Positions 9,098-18,653 of a stretch of DNA of 64,000 nucleotides are shown here, piece by piece. Location: the NCBI GenBank assembly GCA_020735665.1, contig CP085928.1:744001-808000 (forward strand), written 5' to 3'. Below the pieces are notes generated by a model. That model ran no database searches and was not told the origin of the DNA. It saw only the letters and a list, made by a program, of their open reading frames with translations. The stretch comes from Lachnospiraceae bacterium GAM79. GTDB taxonomy: Bacteria; Bacillota; Clostridia; Lachnospirales; Lachnospiraceae. Numbering within the stretch: position 1 is the first letter of the stretch; each line of letters opens with the position of its first letter. The position numbers and the translations under genes are program-made.

Positions 9098-10261
9098 ATG
9101 GCAGTTAAAGTGAATTGTTTAAATCCGATCGCTGCATGTGGCATGGAGCTGTTACCGGATACATATGAAATAACGGATAATTATGCAGACGCAGATGCAG
9201 TTCTGGTAAGAAGCGCATCCATGCATGATCTGGAGCTTTCAGATAAACTCCTGTGTGTTGCAAGAGCAGGTGCAGGTGTAAATAATATTCCGCTTGATAA
9301 ATGCGCAGAAAAGGGTGTTGTAGTATTCAACACACCTGGTGCAAATGCAAATGGTGTTAAGGAACTGGTTGTAGCAGGTCTGCTTCTTGCTTCCCGTGAT
9401 CTGATGGGCGGATACAACTGGGTAAAGGACAATGCTTCTGATGAGAACCTTGCAAAAGCAGTTGAGAAGCAGAAGAAGCAGTATGCAGGTAATGAGATTG
9501 CCGGCAAGAAGCTCGGTGTTATCGGTCTTGGTGCGATCGGTGCCAAGGTAGCAAATATCGCAGTCAGACTTGGAATGGAAGTATATGGTTATGATCCGTT
9601 TGTATCAGTTGATGCAGCATGGGGCTTATCCAAATACATCAAACATATTACAAATGTAGAAGATATCTATAAAGAATGTGATTATATCACAATCCATGTT
9701 CCTGCACTTCCTGCAACAAAGGGAATGTTGAATGCAGATGCATTTGCAATGATGAAGGATGGTGTCAGAATCCTGAACTTTGCAAGAGATGTTCTTGTGA
9801 ATGATGAAGATATCAAGGCAGCACTTGCAAGTGGCAAGGTAGCAAAATATGTAACAGATTTCCCAAATCCGGCAATCGCAGGTACAGAAAATGTAATCGC
9901 ATTACCACACCTTGGTGCCTCCACAGAAGAATCTGAAGATAACTGTGCGATCATGGCATGCAAGGAGATCAAGGACTTTATGGAGAATGGTAATATCAAG
10001 AACTCCGTAAACTATCCAAATGTAAATATGGGTGTATGCGGTGACACTGCCAGAGTTACGATCTGCCATAAGAATATTCCTAACATGCTGACACAGTTTA
10101 CCGGAGTATTTGCAAAGCAGGGTGGAAATGTATCAGGAATGATCAGTCAGGCAAAGGGTGAATATGCATATTCAATCCTTGATATTGATAAGGTTCCTAC
10201 AGAAGACGATATCAATGCATTACTTGCAATTGATGGCGTTATCAAAGTTCGTGCGATCTAA
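9098..10261 (+). CDS. serA: D-3-phosphoglycerate dehydrogenase
   Basis: Catalyses the first step of serine synthesis (3-phosphoglycerate to 3-phosphohydroxypyruvate). The protein is 387 residues. The N-terminal substrate domain has the Arg of LVRSASMHD. The Rossmann fold carries GVIGLGAIGAKVANIA (about 145-160). Catalytic residues are visible around NFARDVLVND and LPHLGASTEESE. The last 70 residues form an ACT domain (ARVTICHKNIPNMLTQFTGV), the probable serine sensor. This is the short SerA type without the intervening ASB domain. AAAGGAG precedes the ATG; asd follows after 26 nt. Confidence 0.96.
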   Translation: MAVKVNCLNPIAACGMELLPDTYEITDNYADADAVLVRSASMHDLELSDKLLCVARAGAGVNNIPLDKCAEKGVVVFNTPGANANGVKELVVAGLLLASRDLMGGYNWVKDNASDENLAKAVEKQKKQYAGNEIAGKKLGVIGLGAIGAKVANIAVRLGMEVYGYDPFVSVDAAWGLSKYIKHITNVEDIYKECDYITIHVPALPATKGMLNADAFAMMKDGVRILNFARDVLVNDEDIKAALASGKVAKYVTDFPNPAIAGTENVIALPHLGASTEESEDNCAIMACKEIKDFMENGNIKNSVNYPNVNMGVCGDTARVTICHKNIPNMLTQFTGVFAKQGGNVSGMISQAKGEYAYSILDIDKVPTEDDINALLAIDGVIKVRAI

Positions 10262-10287
10262 GAAAAAAGATTAGGAGATTAGTAAAA

Positions 10288-11373
10288 ATGAGTGATAAAC
10301 TGAAAGTCGGTATTCTTGGTGCTACCGGTATGGTAGGACAGAGATTTATAGCATTATTAGAGAATCATCCATGGTTTGAGGTTGTAACAGTGGCTGCAAG
10401 CCCAAGAAGTGCCGGAAAGACATATGAAGAGGCAGTCGGCGACAGATGGAAGATGGATACTCCGATGCCGGAGGGCGTTAAGAAGCTCATCGTTCATAAT
10501 GTAAATGAAGTAGAACAGGTTGCTGCAACTGTAGATTTCGTATTCAGTGCAGTTGATATGTCAAAGGAAGAGATCAAGGCGATCGAAGAAGCATATGCAA
10601 AGACAGAGACTCCTGTAGTATCCAACAACTCAGCACACCGATGGACACCGGATGTTCCTATGGTAGTACCTGAGATCAATCCGGAGCATATGAAGGTCAT
10701 TGATTTCCAGAAGAAGAGACTTGGAACAACCAGAGGCTTTGTAGCAGTAAAACCAAACTGCTCCATCCAGTCTTATGCGCCGGTTCTTACAGCATGGAAA
10801 GAGTTTGAACCATATGAGGTAGTTGCTACCACATATCAGGCAATTTCAGGTGCAGGTAAGACATTTAAGGACTGGCCGGAAATGGTTGGAAATATCATTC
10901 CATATATCGGTGGAGAAGAAGAAAAGTCAGAGAAGGAACCACTTCGTATCTGGGGTAAGATCGAGGATGGTGTGATCGTTCCTGCAACAACACCGGTTAT
11001 CACATGTCAGTGTATCCGTGTCCCTGTATTAAACGGACACACAGCAGCTGTATTTGTTAAGTTCAAGAAGAATCCTACAAAGGAACAGTTGATCGAAAAA
11101 CTGGTATCCTATAAGGGCGTTCCTCAGGAACTTGAGCTTCCGAGCGCACCAAAGCAGTTTATCCAGTATCTGGAAGAAGACAATCGTCCACAGGTATCAA
11201 TGGATGTTGACTTTGAACACGGTATGGGAATCAGCGTTGGCCGTCTTCGTGAAGACACTGTATATGACTGGAAGTTTGTTGGTTTATCCCATAATACAGT
11301 CAGAGGTGCAGCAGGTGGTGCTGTTCTTTGCGCAGAGCTGTTGAAGGCACAGGGATATATTACAAAGAAATAA
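10288..11373 (+). CDS. asd: Aspartate-semialdehyde dehydrogenase (archaeal/fungal-type)
   Basis: NADPH-dependent reduction of aspartyl phosphate to aspartate semialdehyde, the branch point to lysine, threonine and methionine. The 361-residue protein starts with the Rossmann motif GILGATGMVGQRF. It has the catalytic Cys in KPNCSIQSY (near residue 155) and the substrate region GRLREDTVYDWKFVGLSHN. Its length and the AASPRSAGKTYEEAVGDRW segment fit the subgroup found in archaea, fungi and many Clostridia rather than the enterobacterial form. It is the last gene of the long biosynthetic run; a terminator-like hairpin lies about 80 nt downstream. Confidence 0.94.
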   Translation: MSDKLKVGILGATGMVGQRFIALLENHPWFEVVTVAASPRSAGKTYEEAVGDRWKMDTPMPEGVKKLIVHNVNEVEQVAATVDFVFSAVDMSKEEIKAIEEAYAKTETPVVSNNSAHRWTPDVPMVVPEINPEHMKVIDFQKKRLGTTRGFVAVKPNCSIQSYAPVLTAWKEFEPYEVVATTYQAISGAGKTFKDWPEMVGNIIPYIGGEEEKSEKEPLRIWGKIEDGVIVPATTPVITCQCIRVPVLNGHTAAVFVKFKKNPTKEQLIEKLVSYKGVPQELELPSAPKQFIQYLEEDNRPQVSMDVDFEHGMGISVGRLREDTVYDWKFVGLSHNTVRGAAGGAVLCAELLKAQGYITKK

Positions 11374-11453
11374 ATATATGATGGAAGATATCGCATAAGT
11401 AACTGTTAGCGAATAACAGAGATGTAGATATGTATCATATAAAGAAATAGAAT

Positions 11454-11497
11454 AGGCATGGAATATGACGTTTTAGTTGTATTCCATGCCTGTTTGC
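11454..11497 (+). terminator. Putative terminator after asd
   Basis: AGGCATGGAATA (11454-11465) pairs perfectly with TATTCCATGCCT (11480-11491) and is followed by a weak T-tract (GTTTGCATT). It lies about 80 nt after the asd stop and before the glycan genes, so it likely ends the amino-acid operon. The short U-tail makes it less certain than others in the window. Confidence 0.6.
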
Positions 11498-11583
11498 ATT
11501 AAAATGATAAATGAATTAAAAGAAAGGAATGGATCATTAAGTGACTTAGAGATCATATAGTGTTCCATAAATAGTATATAGTA

Positions 11584-12378
11584 ATGCGACATTCGACGAA
11601 TCACACATTTGTTGTCTGTGCTTATAAAGAGTCACCATATCTGGAAGAATGTATCCGGTCATTGGTAGCACAGACTGTAAGATCAAATATCGAAATCTAT
11701 ACATCAACGCCTAATGAACATATCAGAAATATTGGTGAGAAATATCATATTCCTGTATATGTAAACGAAGAAGCGGGACAGGGAATACAGGCAGACTGGA
11801 ATTATGCATATAATCATGCAAAGACAGATTATGTAACTGTTGCTCATCAGGATGATGTGTATGAACCGGAGTATGTCCGCGCTTTCTTAAAATGTATAAA
11901 GACATATGATGATTGGAGCATATACTATACTGATTATACACCGATCAAGCATGGGGACAGTAGCAAGCGGGATGTAAACAGTAAAATCCGAAGGCTTCTT
12001 CGTTTTCCTGTAAAGAATCGTAGAAAGGCGAATAAAATCTGGCGGAAGAAATTAACTCTCTGTCTGGGTAATTCAATCGTATGTCCGCTTGTTACATATA
12101 ACAAGAAACGACTTGGTGATACTGTGTTTACATCGGAATATGGGTTTAATCTCGACTGGGATACCTTCTACAAGCTGGCATGCCAGCCGGGAAGGTTCTT
12201 ATATATGGATATGGTACTCGGTCATTACCGCGTCCATGATGGCGCCACCAGTAAGGACTTTATAGAGAACCATAACCGCGAGATCGAAGACCAGAGCATG
12301 TTCGAGAAGTTCTGGCCGAAATGGGTTGTGAAGGTGATCATGGTGTTCTACCGGCTGGCGTATAGGACGTATGATTAG
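11584..12378 (+). CDS. Glycosyltransferase, GT2-like
   Basis: A 264-residue GT-A fold transferase. The N-terminus FVVCAYKESPYLEECIRSLV is the GT2 nucleotide-sugar entry. VTVAHQDDVYEPEYV (about 78-92) provides the metal-binding DxD-like Asp pair. A conserved NLDWDTFYKLA and YRVHDGATSKD lie in the C-terminal half. There is no membrane segment, so it is probably a cytosolic enzyme acting on lipid-linked glycans. The start is uncertain: ATG 11584 has no good ribosome site, and no better in-frame start is obvious. It opens the surface-glycan island. The donor sugar is unknown. Confidence 0.85.
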   Translation: MRHSTNHTFVVCAYKESPYLEECIRSLVAQTVRSNIEIYTSTPNEHIRNIGEKYHIPVYVNEEAGQGIQADWNYAYNHAKTDYVTVAHQDDVYEPEYVRAFLKCIKTYDDWSIYYTDYTPIKHGDSSKRDVNSKIRRLLRFPVKNRRKANKIWRKKLTLCLGNSIVCPLVTYNKKRLGDTVFTSEYGFNLDWDTFYKLACQPGRFLYMDMVLGHYRVHDGATSKDFIENHNREIEDQSMFEKFWPKWVVKVIMVFYRLAYRTYD

Positions 12379-12447
12379 CAGAAAGATAAGAGTAAGTATA
12401 ATTGGAAATTATCATATAAAATCTATGAAAGTGAACATAAGAAAAGT

Positions 12448-13395
12448 ATGAGAGATATATTATATATTGTTGTACCTTGCTATAACGAGGAAGCAGTTAT
12501 TGATGAAACAACAAAAAGATTAACAGAAAAATTGAAAAATTTAATTATAACAGAGCGCATATCGGAAAAAAGCCGCATTTTATATGTAAATGATGGTTCT
12601 AAAGATAATACATGGACTATTATTGAGCGATTGTATAACGAAAACGAATTTGTTACCGGATTAACGCTATCCAGAAACAGAGGACATCAGAATGCATTGT
12701 TAGCAGGTCTGTTCGAGGCAAAAGAGTATGCGGACATGATTATATCAATGGATGCAGATTTGCAGGATGATATAGATGTTATTGATAAATTTGTAGATGA
12801 ATATTATAACGGTTCTCAGATAGTTTATGGAGTTAGAAAATCCAGAAAGACGGATACTTTTTTTAAACGGACGACGGCGATAGCTTTTTATAAATTGATG
12901 CGTATGATGGGAGTTGAATTAGTTTATAATCATGCTGATTATCGATTGATGAGCAAGAGGGCAGTAGAGGAACTGGAGCAATATAAAGAAGTAAATTTAT
13001 TTTTACGTGGACTTGTACCATTGATTGGCTTTAAAAGTTCTGTTGTGGAATATGACAGAGGTAAGAGATATGCAGGGGAGAGCAAATATCCTTTAAAGAA
13101 AATGATCTTTTTTGCAATAGATGGCATAACATCAACGAGTGTAAAACCTATAAGAATGATTACAGCCCTTGGATTTATAACAGCATTTATTAGTGTAATA
13201 TTTTTGATTTATGTTATAATAGGACATTTAGTTGGACATACTGTATTAGGATGGACGACCATTATTGTATTAGTTTGTCTGTTTGGAGGTATGCAGATTA
13301 TGTGCATTGGAATAGTTGGGGAGTATGTAGGAAAAATATATCTTGAAACGAAGAAAAGGCCGAGATATATTGTTGAGGAGAAAAAGCTAAAATAA
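12448..13395 (+). CDS. Polyprenyl-phosphate glycosyltransferase, GtrB/DPM1-like
   Basis: A 315-residue GT2 enzyme that likely moves a sugar from a nucleotide donor to undecaprenyl phosphate on the cytosolic face. The catalytic domain has VVPCYNEEAVIDETTKRL, VNDGSKDNTW, LSRNRGHQNALLAG and SMDADLQDD (the DxD region, about residue 100). HADYRLMSKRA near residue 170 is typical of GtrB/ArnC-like proteins. Two membrane segments close the protein (ALGFITAFISVIFLIYVIIG and TIIVLVCLFGGMQIMCIGIV). The product could feed the GT-C enzyme encoded on the other strand nearby. The DNA is markedly AT-richer than the asd region. No strong ribosome site is seen. Confidence 0.92.
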   Translation: MRDILYIVVPCYNEEAVIDETTKRLTEKLKNLIITERISEKSRILYVNDGSKDNTWTIIERLYNENEFVTGLTLSRNRGHQNALLAGLFEAKEYADMIISMDADLQDDIDVIDKFVDEYYNGSQIVYGVRKSRKTDTFFKRTTAIAFYKLMRMMGVELVYNHADYRLMSKRAVEELEQYKEVNLFLRGLVPLIGFKSSVVEYDRGKRYAGESKYPLKKMIFFAIDGITSTSVKPIRMITALGFITAFISVIFLIYVIIGHLVGHTVLGWTTIIVLVCLFGGMQIMCIGIVGEYVGKIYLETKKRPRYIVEEKKLK

Positions 13396-13406
13396 AGACA
13401 ATAAAT

Positions 13407-13449
13407 AAAAAACACTAAGGCTTTATTAGATTAAAACCTTAGTGTTTTT
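13407..13449. terminator. Bidirectional terminator between convergent glycan genes
   Basis: AAAACACTAAGG (from 13409) and CCTTAGTGTTTTT (to 13449) form a 12-bp stem with A and T tracts on either side. The hairpin can therefore terminate transcription from both the GtrB-like gene and the opposing methyltransferase gene. Confidence 0.85.
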
Positions 13450-13456
13450 GTATATA

Positions 13457-14332
13457 TTAATTCCATATCCTTAGGACACCTGTACGGACATATGGTTCTG
13501 AGAAGTAAAAATCGTAATAGTATAGCATATAACCATTCGATGAGCAGATATTCCAGTTGTGAAATAGTTCCCTAAAATATTTTTCATGCCATGCACAGTG
13601 ATAGACGCATAGTGCAAGTTGAATTGATTGTTTAGAAGAGAAAAGAAATGATCCGCCTTTGATAATGTCTGGTTCGCTTCCTTCGGCGTCGATTTTAATG
13701 AATAAATTTTCATTTTCAAGATGTTTTTCTTTTATAAAATCATCAAGGGAAATGTGTGTATCATCAGAATAGGATGAAACAAATTTTTTAATTATGACAA
13801 CTTTATCTTTGTAGTTTTTGTATGTTTTTTCCAGTGCCTGAATCCATTCATTAGAGCATTCAAAAATGTATACTTTCTTTACAGCGTCGATATAATCAAT
13901 AGGGAAAAAACCTTCAGCACCACCAATATCAAGAATTACACTATCTTTTTGAGGATGAAATTCTTCTGTTGTATATCGATGTGGTGATTGCGTGTCCTGC
14001 TCAAGTAGGATATTTTTAAAATAGCGTGCAGCACGGTATTTATTTGTAAATGCAGGTTTTAAATAAATATCAAAATTATGATAATTTGTAAAATATAAAT
14101 TACTTGTCTTATCTTTTTTGATAGAAATATCAGAAGATTTGTATTGCTCTGTAAATTTATATGGAAATACATTTACTTTATTATCGTTTAAATATTTAGC
14201 TATTTTCATGTAGTCAGGGTTATCTTGTCTGGCTAGGTAATTGATTATTTTTTTCTTTTTTAATCGGCCGGATAATTCACATAAAATAAATTCCAAATCG
14301 TTTTGAGCTAGTTTATATGGTAATCTTTGCAT
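13457..14332 (-). CDS. FkbM-family-like SAM-dependent methyltransferase
   Basis: A 291-residue protein with a C-terminal Rossmann-type methyltransferase domain. SAM-binding motif I is VILDIGGAEGFFPIDYID (about 132-149). The ribose-binding acidic residue is in VYIFECSNEWI. The FkbM-type motif FIKIDAEGSEPDIIKGG is near residue 210. The first 120 residues are Lys-rich and unassigned. FkbM-like enzymes often O-methylate sugars in surface polysaccharide loci, which suits this neighbourhood. AAAAGGAGTAATACATT precedes the ATG. It lies 6 nt downstream of the GT-C gene and is probably co-transcribed with it and the flippase. Confidence 0.85.
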   Translation of the reverse strand: MQRLPYKLAQNDLEFILCELSGRLKKKKIINYLARQDNPDYMKIAKYLNDNKVNVFPYKFTEQYKSSDISIKKDKTSNLYFTNYHNFDIYLKPAFTNKYRAARYFKNILLEQDTQSPHRYTTEEFHPQKDSVILDIGGAEGFFPIDYIDAVKKVYIFECSNEWIQALEKTYKNYKDKVVIIKKFVSSYSDDTHISLDDFIKEKHLENENLFIKIDAEGSEPDIIKGGSFLFSSKQSIQLALCVYHCAWHEKYFRELFHNWNICSSNGYMLYYYDFYFSEPYVRTGVLRIWN

Positions 14333-14338
14333 AATGTA

Positions 14339-16324
14339 TTACTCCTTTTCAAAGGTTATTTCATATACGTTAAATTCTGCACCGAAGTCAACTGCATCGG
14401 TAATAAGATTTAAGTATTTAATATTATTATCTTTAGACAAATAATTTAGATAACTATCGAGATAGAGAAGTTTTTTGTTTCCTAAGTTTAAGTTATGCAA
14501 GCGTTTATTAAGTATGATTGAACGTGTATTAACTTCATTGTAATTGTATGTAGACATATCAGAATAACTAGCACTGTCATTTGCATCTTCAGAACTATCA
14601 AGGAATTGTGTAGTATCAATAAATAAGTATGTTTTTTTCGTCTGATCAATTGACGACAATAAATTTGACTGATTAAAAAAAGATGAATTGGACATATATA
14701 TAAAACTATCACATTTATATATTAATGGTGCGTATATTGTCATATGCCAACGACTTGGAGAAACAATTATTATATTTGAGTTTGTTGACAGATTTTCAAT
14801 ATAGTCGATATTTTTAGTTGTTGGAAAGAAATAAGAACATTGTTTTGTAGCAAGTATGATATTTATTGATAAAATTAAAGCTATAACAATTGAAAATAAG
14901 GTCATGTATATTTTTGCGTTGTGAAATAGTTTGTTAAATAATGAAAAAGTAATGTAAACAAATAAAATGCTTATTATAGGATAAACAATAAAAAGATAAC
15001 GTGTAGTGAAATTGGACATTAATGATATATCAACGCGATAACTGCAGATAACAACAATAAATATAAATGTAATTATAATTGATAGTACAAACCAATTAAT
15101 TTTTTTAAACAGAGAAACGATTGTTTTTTCTTTCAGAAAGGTTTTGAAACGTTTCTTCAGTTTTATGAAAAACGTTTCTTTTCTAAATAGAAAACTAAAA
15201 GAAAAGAATAAAATGATTAATACTAATAAAACTACAGGAAAATAGAGCATAATACCTTTACTGTATGGAGAGACGATGGAAAATCCAAATATATCTACAA
15301 AAACCATATATATACAGGTGAAAAAGTAGTATTTAAAAATAATCTGGTCATAATTTTCAATATCATCAGTTGTAAATGCCTTATAGGATGTGTCAGTATC
15401 ATCTACAAGATCTGATGCGTCATTATTATTAGTAAAAGCTTGAGCAGTGGATGTAGTATATTTTCCCTCATCACGGAATTTGAATGTCTGAACTCCGAGC
15501 ATATGATCAAGTGTAGCGGGGAAGATAGCAATAGAAAGAGCAACTCCAAGGATCATGAATCCTGCATATTTAGCCAAGACATGCCATTCCTTTTTAACCA
15601 TCCAACATATACACATAATGGCAGTAAGCATAAATGCATATGGAAGGAAGAAATGATGTGTTAAGGCTCCCAGACACGTAAATATTGCTAACTTGATATA
15701 AGTTGAGATTTTTTTTCTGGAAGCGGTATCATAGTATAATTTGGCGTTATAATAAGCGAGAATAACGGCAAACATTGTAACCATAGTATACATACGGATA
15801 AATATCACCATAGACAAAGTTCCGACATTAAATGTGTTAAAAATAACACCTAATATTCCAACATATCTGGATTTGGACATGATTAATAAAAGCCTATAAA
15901 GAAATATAGACATAATAATATAGCACACAATATTAATAATAAAGCCTAATGCGGGAATGTATTGGTCAACAAAAAAAGATGATAAAAAGTGTAATGCAAA
16001 GAAGTAAAGAGGTGGGTGCATATCACAAGCCATATTATAATATACAGAACCAAATGAAAAACGTTCTCCTTTCTGAACAGTTAAATAATTTTTAAGCACT
16101 TCACCGGAAAGCCATTCATTACAGTTTTTATCATAATTATCATCATCAGATGAATATATATATGGTTCATAATAACTATTTGCAAGTCCAAAACTCCATT
16201 CTTCGTCAGAATGCGTTCCCTGTTTTTCTACAAAAAAACCATAACTAAATCTACAAATTCCAGCAAGAATAACTAAACATAATATGATATATACTGTTTT
16301 GTTAGAGTTAAAAAACTTTTTCAT
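14339..16324 (-). CDS. GT-C family membrane glycosyltransferase (PMT/ArnT-like)
   Basis: A 661-residue polytopic membrane protein. After the first membrane helix, an extracellular loop contains HSDEEWSFGL (Asp40-Glu41), the position of the catalytic Asp in PMT/ArnT-type GT-C enzymes. MHPPLYFFALHFL (about 102-114) matches their conserved HPPLY motif. About ten further hydrophobic segments follow, then a soluble C-terminal domain of about 170 residues. Such enzymes transfer sugars from polyprenyl-phosphate carriers on the outer face, so the GtrB-like gene across the terminator is a plausible donor maker. AGGAGGATTAC precedes the ATG. The gene is very AT-rich. Donor and acceptor are unknown. Confidence 0.85.
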   Translation of the reverse strand: MKKFFNSNKTVYIILCLVILAGICRFSYGFFVEKQGTHSDEEWSFGLANSYYEPYIYSSDDDNYDKNCNEWLSGEVLKNYLTVQKGERFSFGSVYYNMACDMHPPLYFFALHFLSSFFVDQYIPALGFIINIVCYIIMSIFLYRLLLIMSKSRYVGILGVIFNTFNVGTLSMVIFIRMYTMVTMFAVILAYYNAKLYYDTASRKKISTYIKLAIFTCLGALTHHFFLPYAFMLTAIMCICWMVKKEWHVLAKYAGFMILGVALSIAIFPATLDHMLGVQTFKFRDEGKYTTSTAQAFTNNNDASDLVDDTDTSYKAFTTDDIENYDQIIFKYYFFTCIYMVFVDIFGFSIVSPYSKGIMLYFPVVLLVLIILFFSFSFLFRKETFFIKLKKRFKTFLKEKTIVSLFKKINWFVLSIIITFIFIVVICSYRVDISLMSNFTTRYLFIVYPIISILFVYITFSLFNKLFHNAKIYMTLFSIVIALILSINIILATKQCSYFFPTTKNIDYIENLSTNSNIIIVSPSRWHMTIYAPLIYKCDSFIYMSNSSFFNQSNLLSSIDQTKKTYLFIDTTQFLDSSEDANDSASYSDMSTYNYNEVNTRSIILNKRLHNLNLGNKKLLYLDSYLNYLSKDNNIKYLNLITDAVDFGAEFNVYEITFEKE

Positions 16325-16380
16325 GTAATCCTCCTATGATAAACGAATAACATAAATTTAACATATTTGAAAAGAGAATG

Positions 16381-17796
16381 CTATATGTGTGTATTCGTTT
16401 TATTTAATATTTGTATTAACATTTTTCTATATAAAATAAAAATAATGAGGGCTATTGATAAAACATATAGTATAAATGCAAACATAGGTTTAAATTTTAA
16501 ATAAAATAGGAAGATGACTATAGAAAGGATGATAAATAAATAACGTTTCCAGGTATATTTAATAGAATTTTTCAGTTTGTAGCATAATACAGTTTCGGAA
16601 ATTACATACCAAATTATAAATGTACATAAACTGGAAAATGCAATATAGGTTATATGGGATGAGGATAAACATATAAATAAATCAAGGCAGGAACATAAAA
16701 TGAGTGCAATAGAATTGATTGTTGTATATGCCCTGCTGCATTTTAATACTTTAAAGAAGTTGCAACTTACCAATAAAAGCAATGATCGGAAAATAATTGT
16801 ACAATATAATATAGAAAGTATAGAGATACAATTTTTATATAAAGGCAGAAAATGTTCAATAAACATTTTCATAATATAAAAAGATGATAAAAGAAGAATA
16901 GTTACTATACACAGAATATTACTGGATATATTATAATATTTTAAATACTTTTTTGAGTCGATACGGGAAAGATACGGATAAATTAAATTTGATATTATAG
17001 AAACAATCATATATATGCCGGAAATTAGTGTAGCAGAAAAAGAGTACATTGCAAAATCTGTACTTGAATAAAAAATATTAACGAAGATACAATCAACGTT
17101 TAGTATTAGTAGTCCGATATGCTCGGATACCATAAATGCTATTCCTTTTTTTAAAAGAACAAATATATTTGCTTTTGAAGGTATTGTGTATTTGCCAAAT
17201 ACTAAGGTGCGATTTTGACATAACGAAAGAGTTGAACTAAACATAATAATGGCTGTTGATATAATTAAAGTATAAATATATGTTGTTTTAGAGAAAACAG
17301 CCATTGATATTATCATTAAAAGAGTCAGACAATAGTGCGATATTAATAATACCGCATCTTTGGTAAAATTTTTTGTAAATTGATTTATACTAGAAAAATA
17401 GCATCTAATATTGATTATAGGAATATTGAATGCTATAAATACAAATGTAATATATTGTTTATATGATAAGTGACTTTTTGATATAAATAAAATGGCAGAC
17501 AAAAATATATAGGATAAAATTGTAATTATAATGAGTAAACGATTGTAATATCGGAAATGTTCCTCAGGTAAGGCATCAAAATTCAGACTACCATATTTGA
17601 TGTAAATTCCATGAATTAATCCAAAAGATAACAGCCCAGAATAAGATGAATACAGTAAAAATGTACGATAAAGGGAATAATCATCTATATTCATTATTTT
17701 TGGAAGAAAAAGGCAGGTTAATACATTAACTAAAATTGTAGAAATGTTTGTAAGAACAACTGCAATAACATTTTTTTTATCTGAAGCTTTAATCAT
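16381..17796 (-). CDS. Polysaccharide flippase, Wzx/MATE-like
   Basis: A 471-residue membrane protein with roughly 12-14 hydrophobic segments distributed along its length. The N-terminus (NVIAVVLTNISTILVNVLTC) and the layout match oligosaccharide exporters of the Wzx/polysaccharide-biosynthesis family, which flip undecaprenyl-linked repeat units. It is the first gene of the minus-strand group flippase - GT-C - FkbM. The DNA is strongly AT-rich, as for the neighbours, suggesting different ancestry from the flanking amino-acid genes. A sigma-A promoter lies about 36 nt upstream. Substrate is unknown. Confidence 0.85.
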   Translation of the reverse strand: MIKASDKKNVIAVVLTNISTILVNVLTCLFLPKIMNIDDYSLYRTFLLYSSYSGLLSFGLIHGIYIKYGSLNFDALPEEHFRYYNRLLIIITILSYIFLSAILFISKSHLSYKQYITFVFIAFNIPIINIRCYFSSINQFTKNFTKDAVLLISHYCLTLLMIISMAVFSKTTYIYTLIISTAIIMFSSTLSLCQNRTLVFGKYTIPSKANIFVLLKKGIAFMVSEHIGLLILNVDCIFVNIFYSSTDFAMYSFSATLISGIYMIVSIISNLIYPYLSRIDSKKYLKYYNISSNILCIVTILLLSSFYIMKMFIEHFLPLYKNCISILSILYCTIIFRSLLLLVSCNFFKVLKCSRAYTTINSIALILCSCLDLFICLSSSHITYIAFSSLCTFIIWYVISETVLCYKLKNSIKYTWKRYLFIILSIVIFLFYLKFKPMFAFILYVLSIALIIFILYRKMLIQILNKTNTHI

Positions 17797-17831
17797 AATT
17801 ATTTCCTTGATTATATGTATTGTTACAATTT

Positions 17832-17859
17832 ATTTTAGCAGAAAAGACAAGAATAGCAA
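17832..17859 (-). promoter_or_regulatory. Candidate promoter for the flippase operon
   Basis: On the minus strand, TTGCTA (17859-17854), a 16-nt spacer and TAAAAT (17837-17832) form a good sigma-A promoter immediately upstream of the flippase gene. It is divergent from the kinase promoter. Confidence 0.6.
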
Positions 17860-17867
17860 TATAATTC

Positions 17868-17896
17868 TTGCTACCATCATACAATTGTGCTAAAAT
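17868..17896 (+). promoter_or_regulatory. Candidate promoter for the P-loop kinase gene
   Basis: TTGCTA (17868-17873), a 17-nt spacer and TAAAAT (17891-17896). It lies about 40 nt before the ATG at 17936 and uses the same hexamers as the divergent flippase promoter. Confidence 0.6.
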
Positions 17897-17935
17897 CAAA
17901 CAGGATTGAGATAATGAGAAAATGGAGGCACACAC

Positions 17936-18502
17936 ATGAAGAAATTAATTTTAGTTACATCACCACCAGCCTGTGGAAAGACATTTATTTCCAAACAGGT
18001 GGCAAAGGCACTGCCTAATTGTGTATATCTTGATAAGGACACATTAATTGTTCTTTCAAAGCAGATCTTTGTAGTAGCTGGTGAGGAATATAACCGTTCA
18101 TCCGATTTCTTCCAGAAGAATATCCGCGACTACGAATATTATTGTGTACTGGATCTTGCATTTGAAGCACTGGAATACAATGATACAGTTCTTATAAATG
18201 CACCATTCACGGATGAGATCAGAGATGATGAATATCTTGACAATCTCCGCGCAAAGCTTGCAGAAAAAGGTGCAGAGCTCTTTGTAATCTGGGTAAATAC
18301 CAGAAAAGATGTCTGTCACGAAAGAATGATCAAGCGTGCATCAGACAGAGATACATGGAAGTTGGAGCACTGGGATGAGTATATCAACAGCCAGAACTTC
18401 AATCCACCGACAAATATCAAAGAACTCTTTATATTTGAGAATTCTTCCGATGAAGAGTTTAAAGCATCTATAGAAAAGGTTGTTAAGGCAATCAGAGGTT
18501 GA
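17936..18502 (+). CDS. P-loop NTPase, small kinase-like (AAA_33-like)
   Basis: A 188-residue protein with a Walker A motif in LVTSPPACGKTFISKQV (residues 7-23). The Walker-B-like strand TVLINAPF is mid-protein. An Arg-rich lid segment is present (NTRKDVCHERMIKRASDRD). This architecture matches small nucleoside/metabolite kinases and zeta-like P-loop proteins. The substrate is unknown, and no toxin-antitoxin partner gene is adjacent, so I do not call it a toxin. ATGGAGGCACACAC provides the ribosome site. It is flanked by its own promoter and a terminator, so it is monocistronic. Confidence 0.8.
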   Translation: MKKLILVTSPPACGKTFISKQVAKALPNCVYLDKDTLIVLSKQIFVVAGEEYNRSSDFFQKNIRDYEYYCVLDLAFEALEYNDTVLINAPFTDEIRDDEYLDNLRAKLAEKGAELFVIWVNTRKDVCHERMIKRASDRDTWKLEHWDEYINSQNFNPPTNIKELFIFENSSDEEFKASIEKVVKAIRG

Positions 18503-18516
18503 TAGGGATTTTGAGT

Positions 18517-18556
18517 ATTGCAACAGGAATCAGCGATGTTTTCTGTTGCAATATTT
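18517..18556 (+). terminator. Terminator after the P-loop kinase gene
   Basis: ATTGCAACAG (18517-18526) pairs with CTGTTGCAAT (18543-18552) over 10 bp, followed by ATTTATAT. It lies 15 nt after the gene's stop. Confidence 0.75.
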
Positions 18557-18653
18557 ATATAGAAGAGCAGTTGATTACGAGATCTTCAGATTGATTACAT
18601 TTGTATAAAATTCATATTGAAGACAGATAAACAGAAATCAGGAGGAACAGGAC

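Noticed and set aside
17936-18502. Zeta-type toxin
   Set aside because: The P-loop is compatible, but there is no epsilon-like partner gene and the gene is monocistronic; a metabolite kinase is equally likely.
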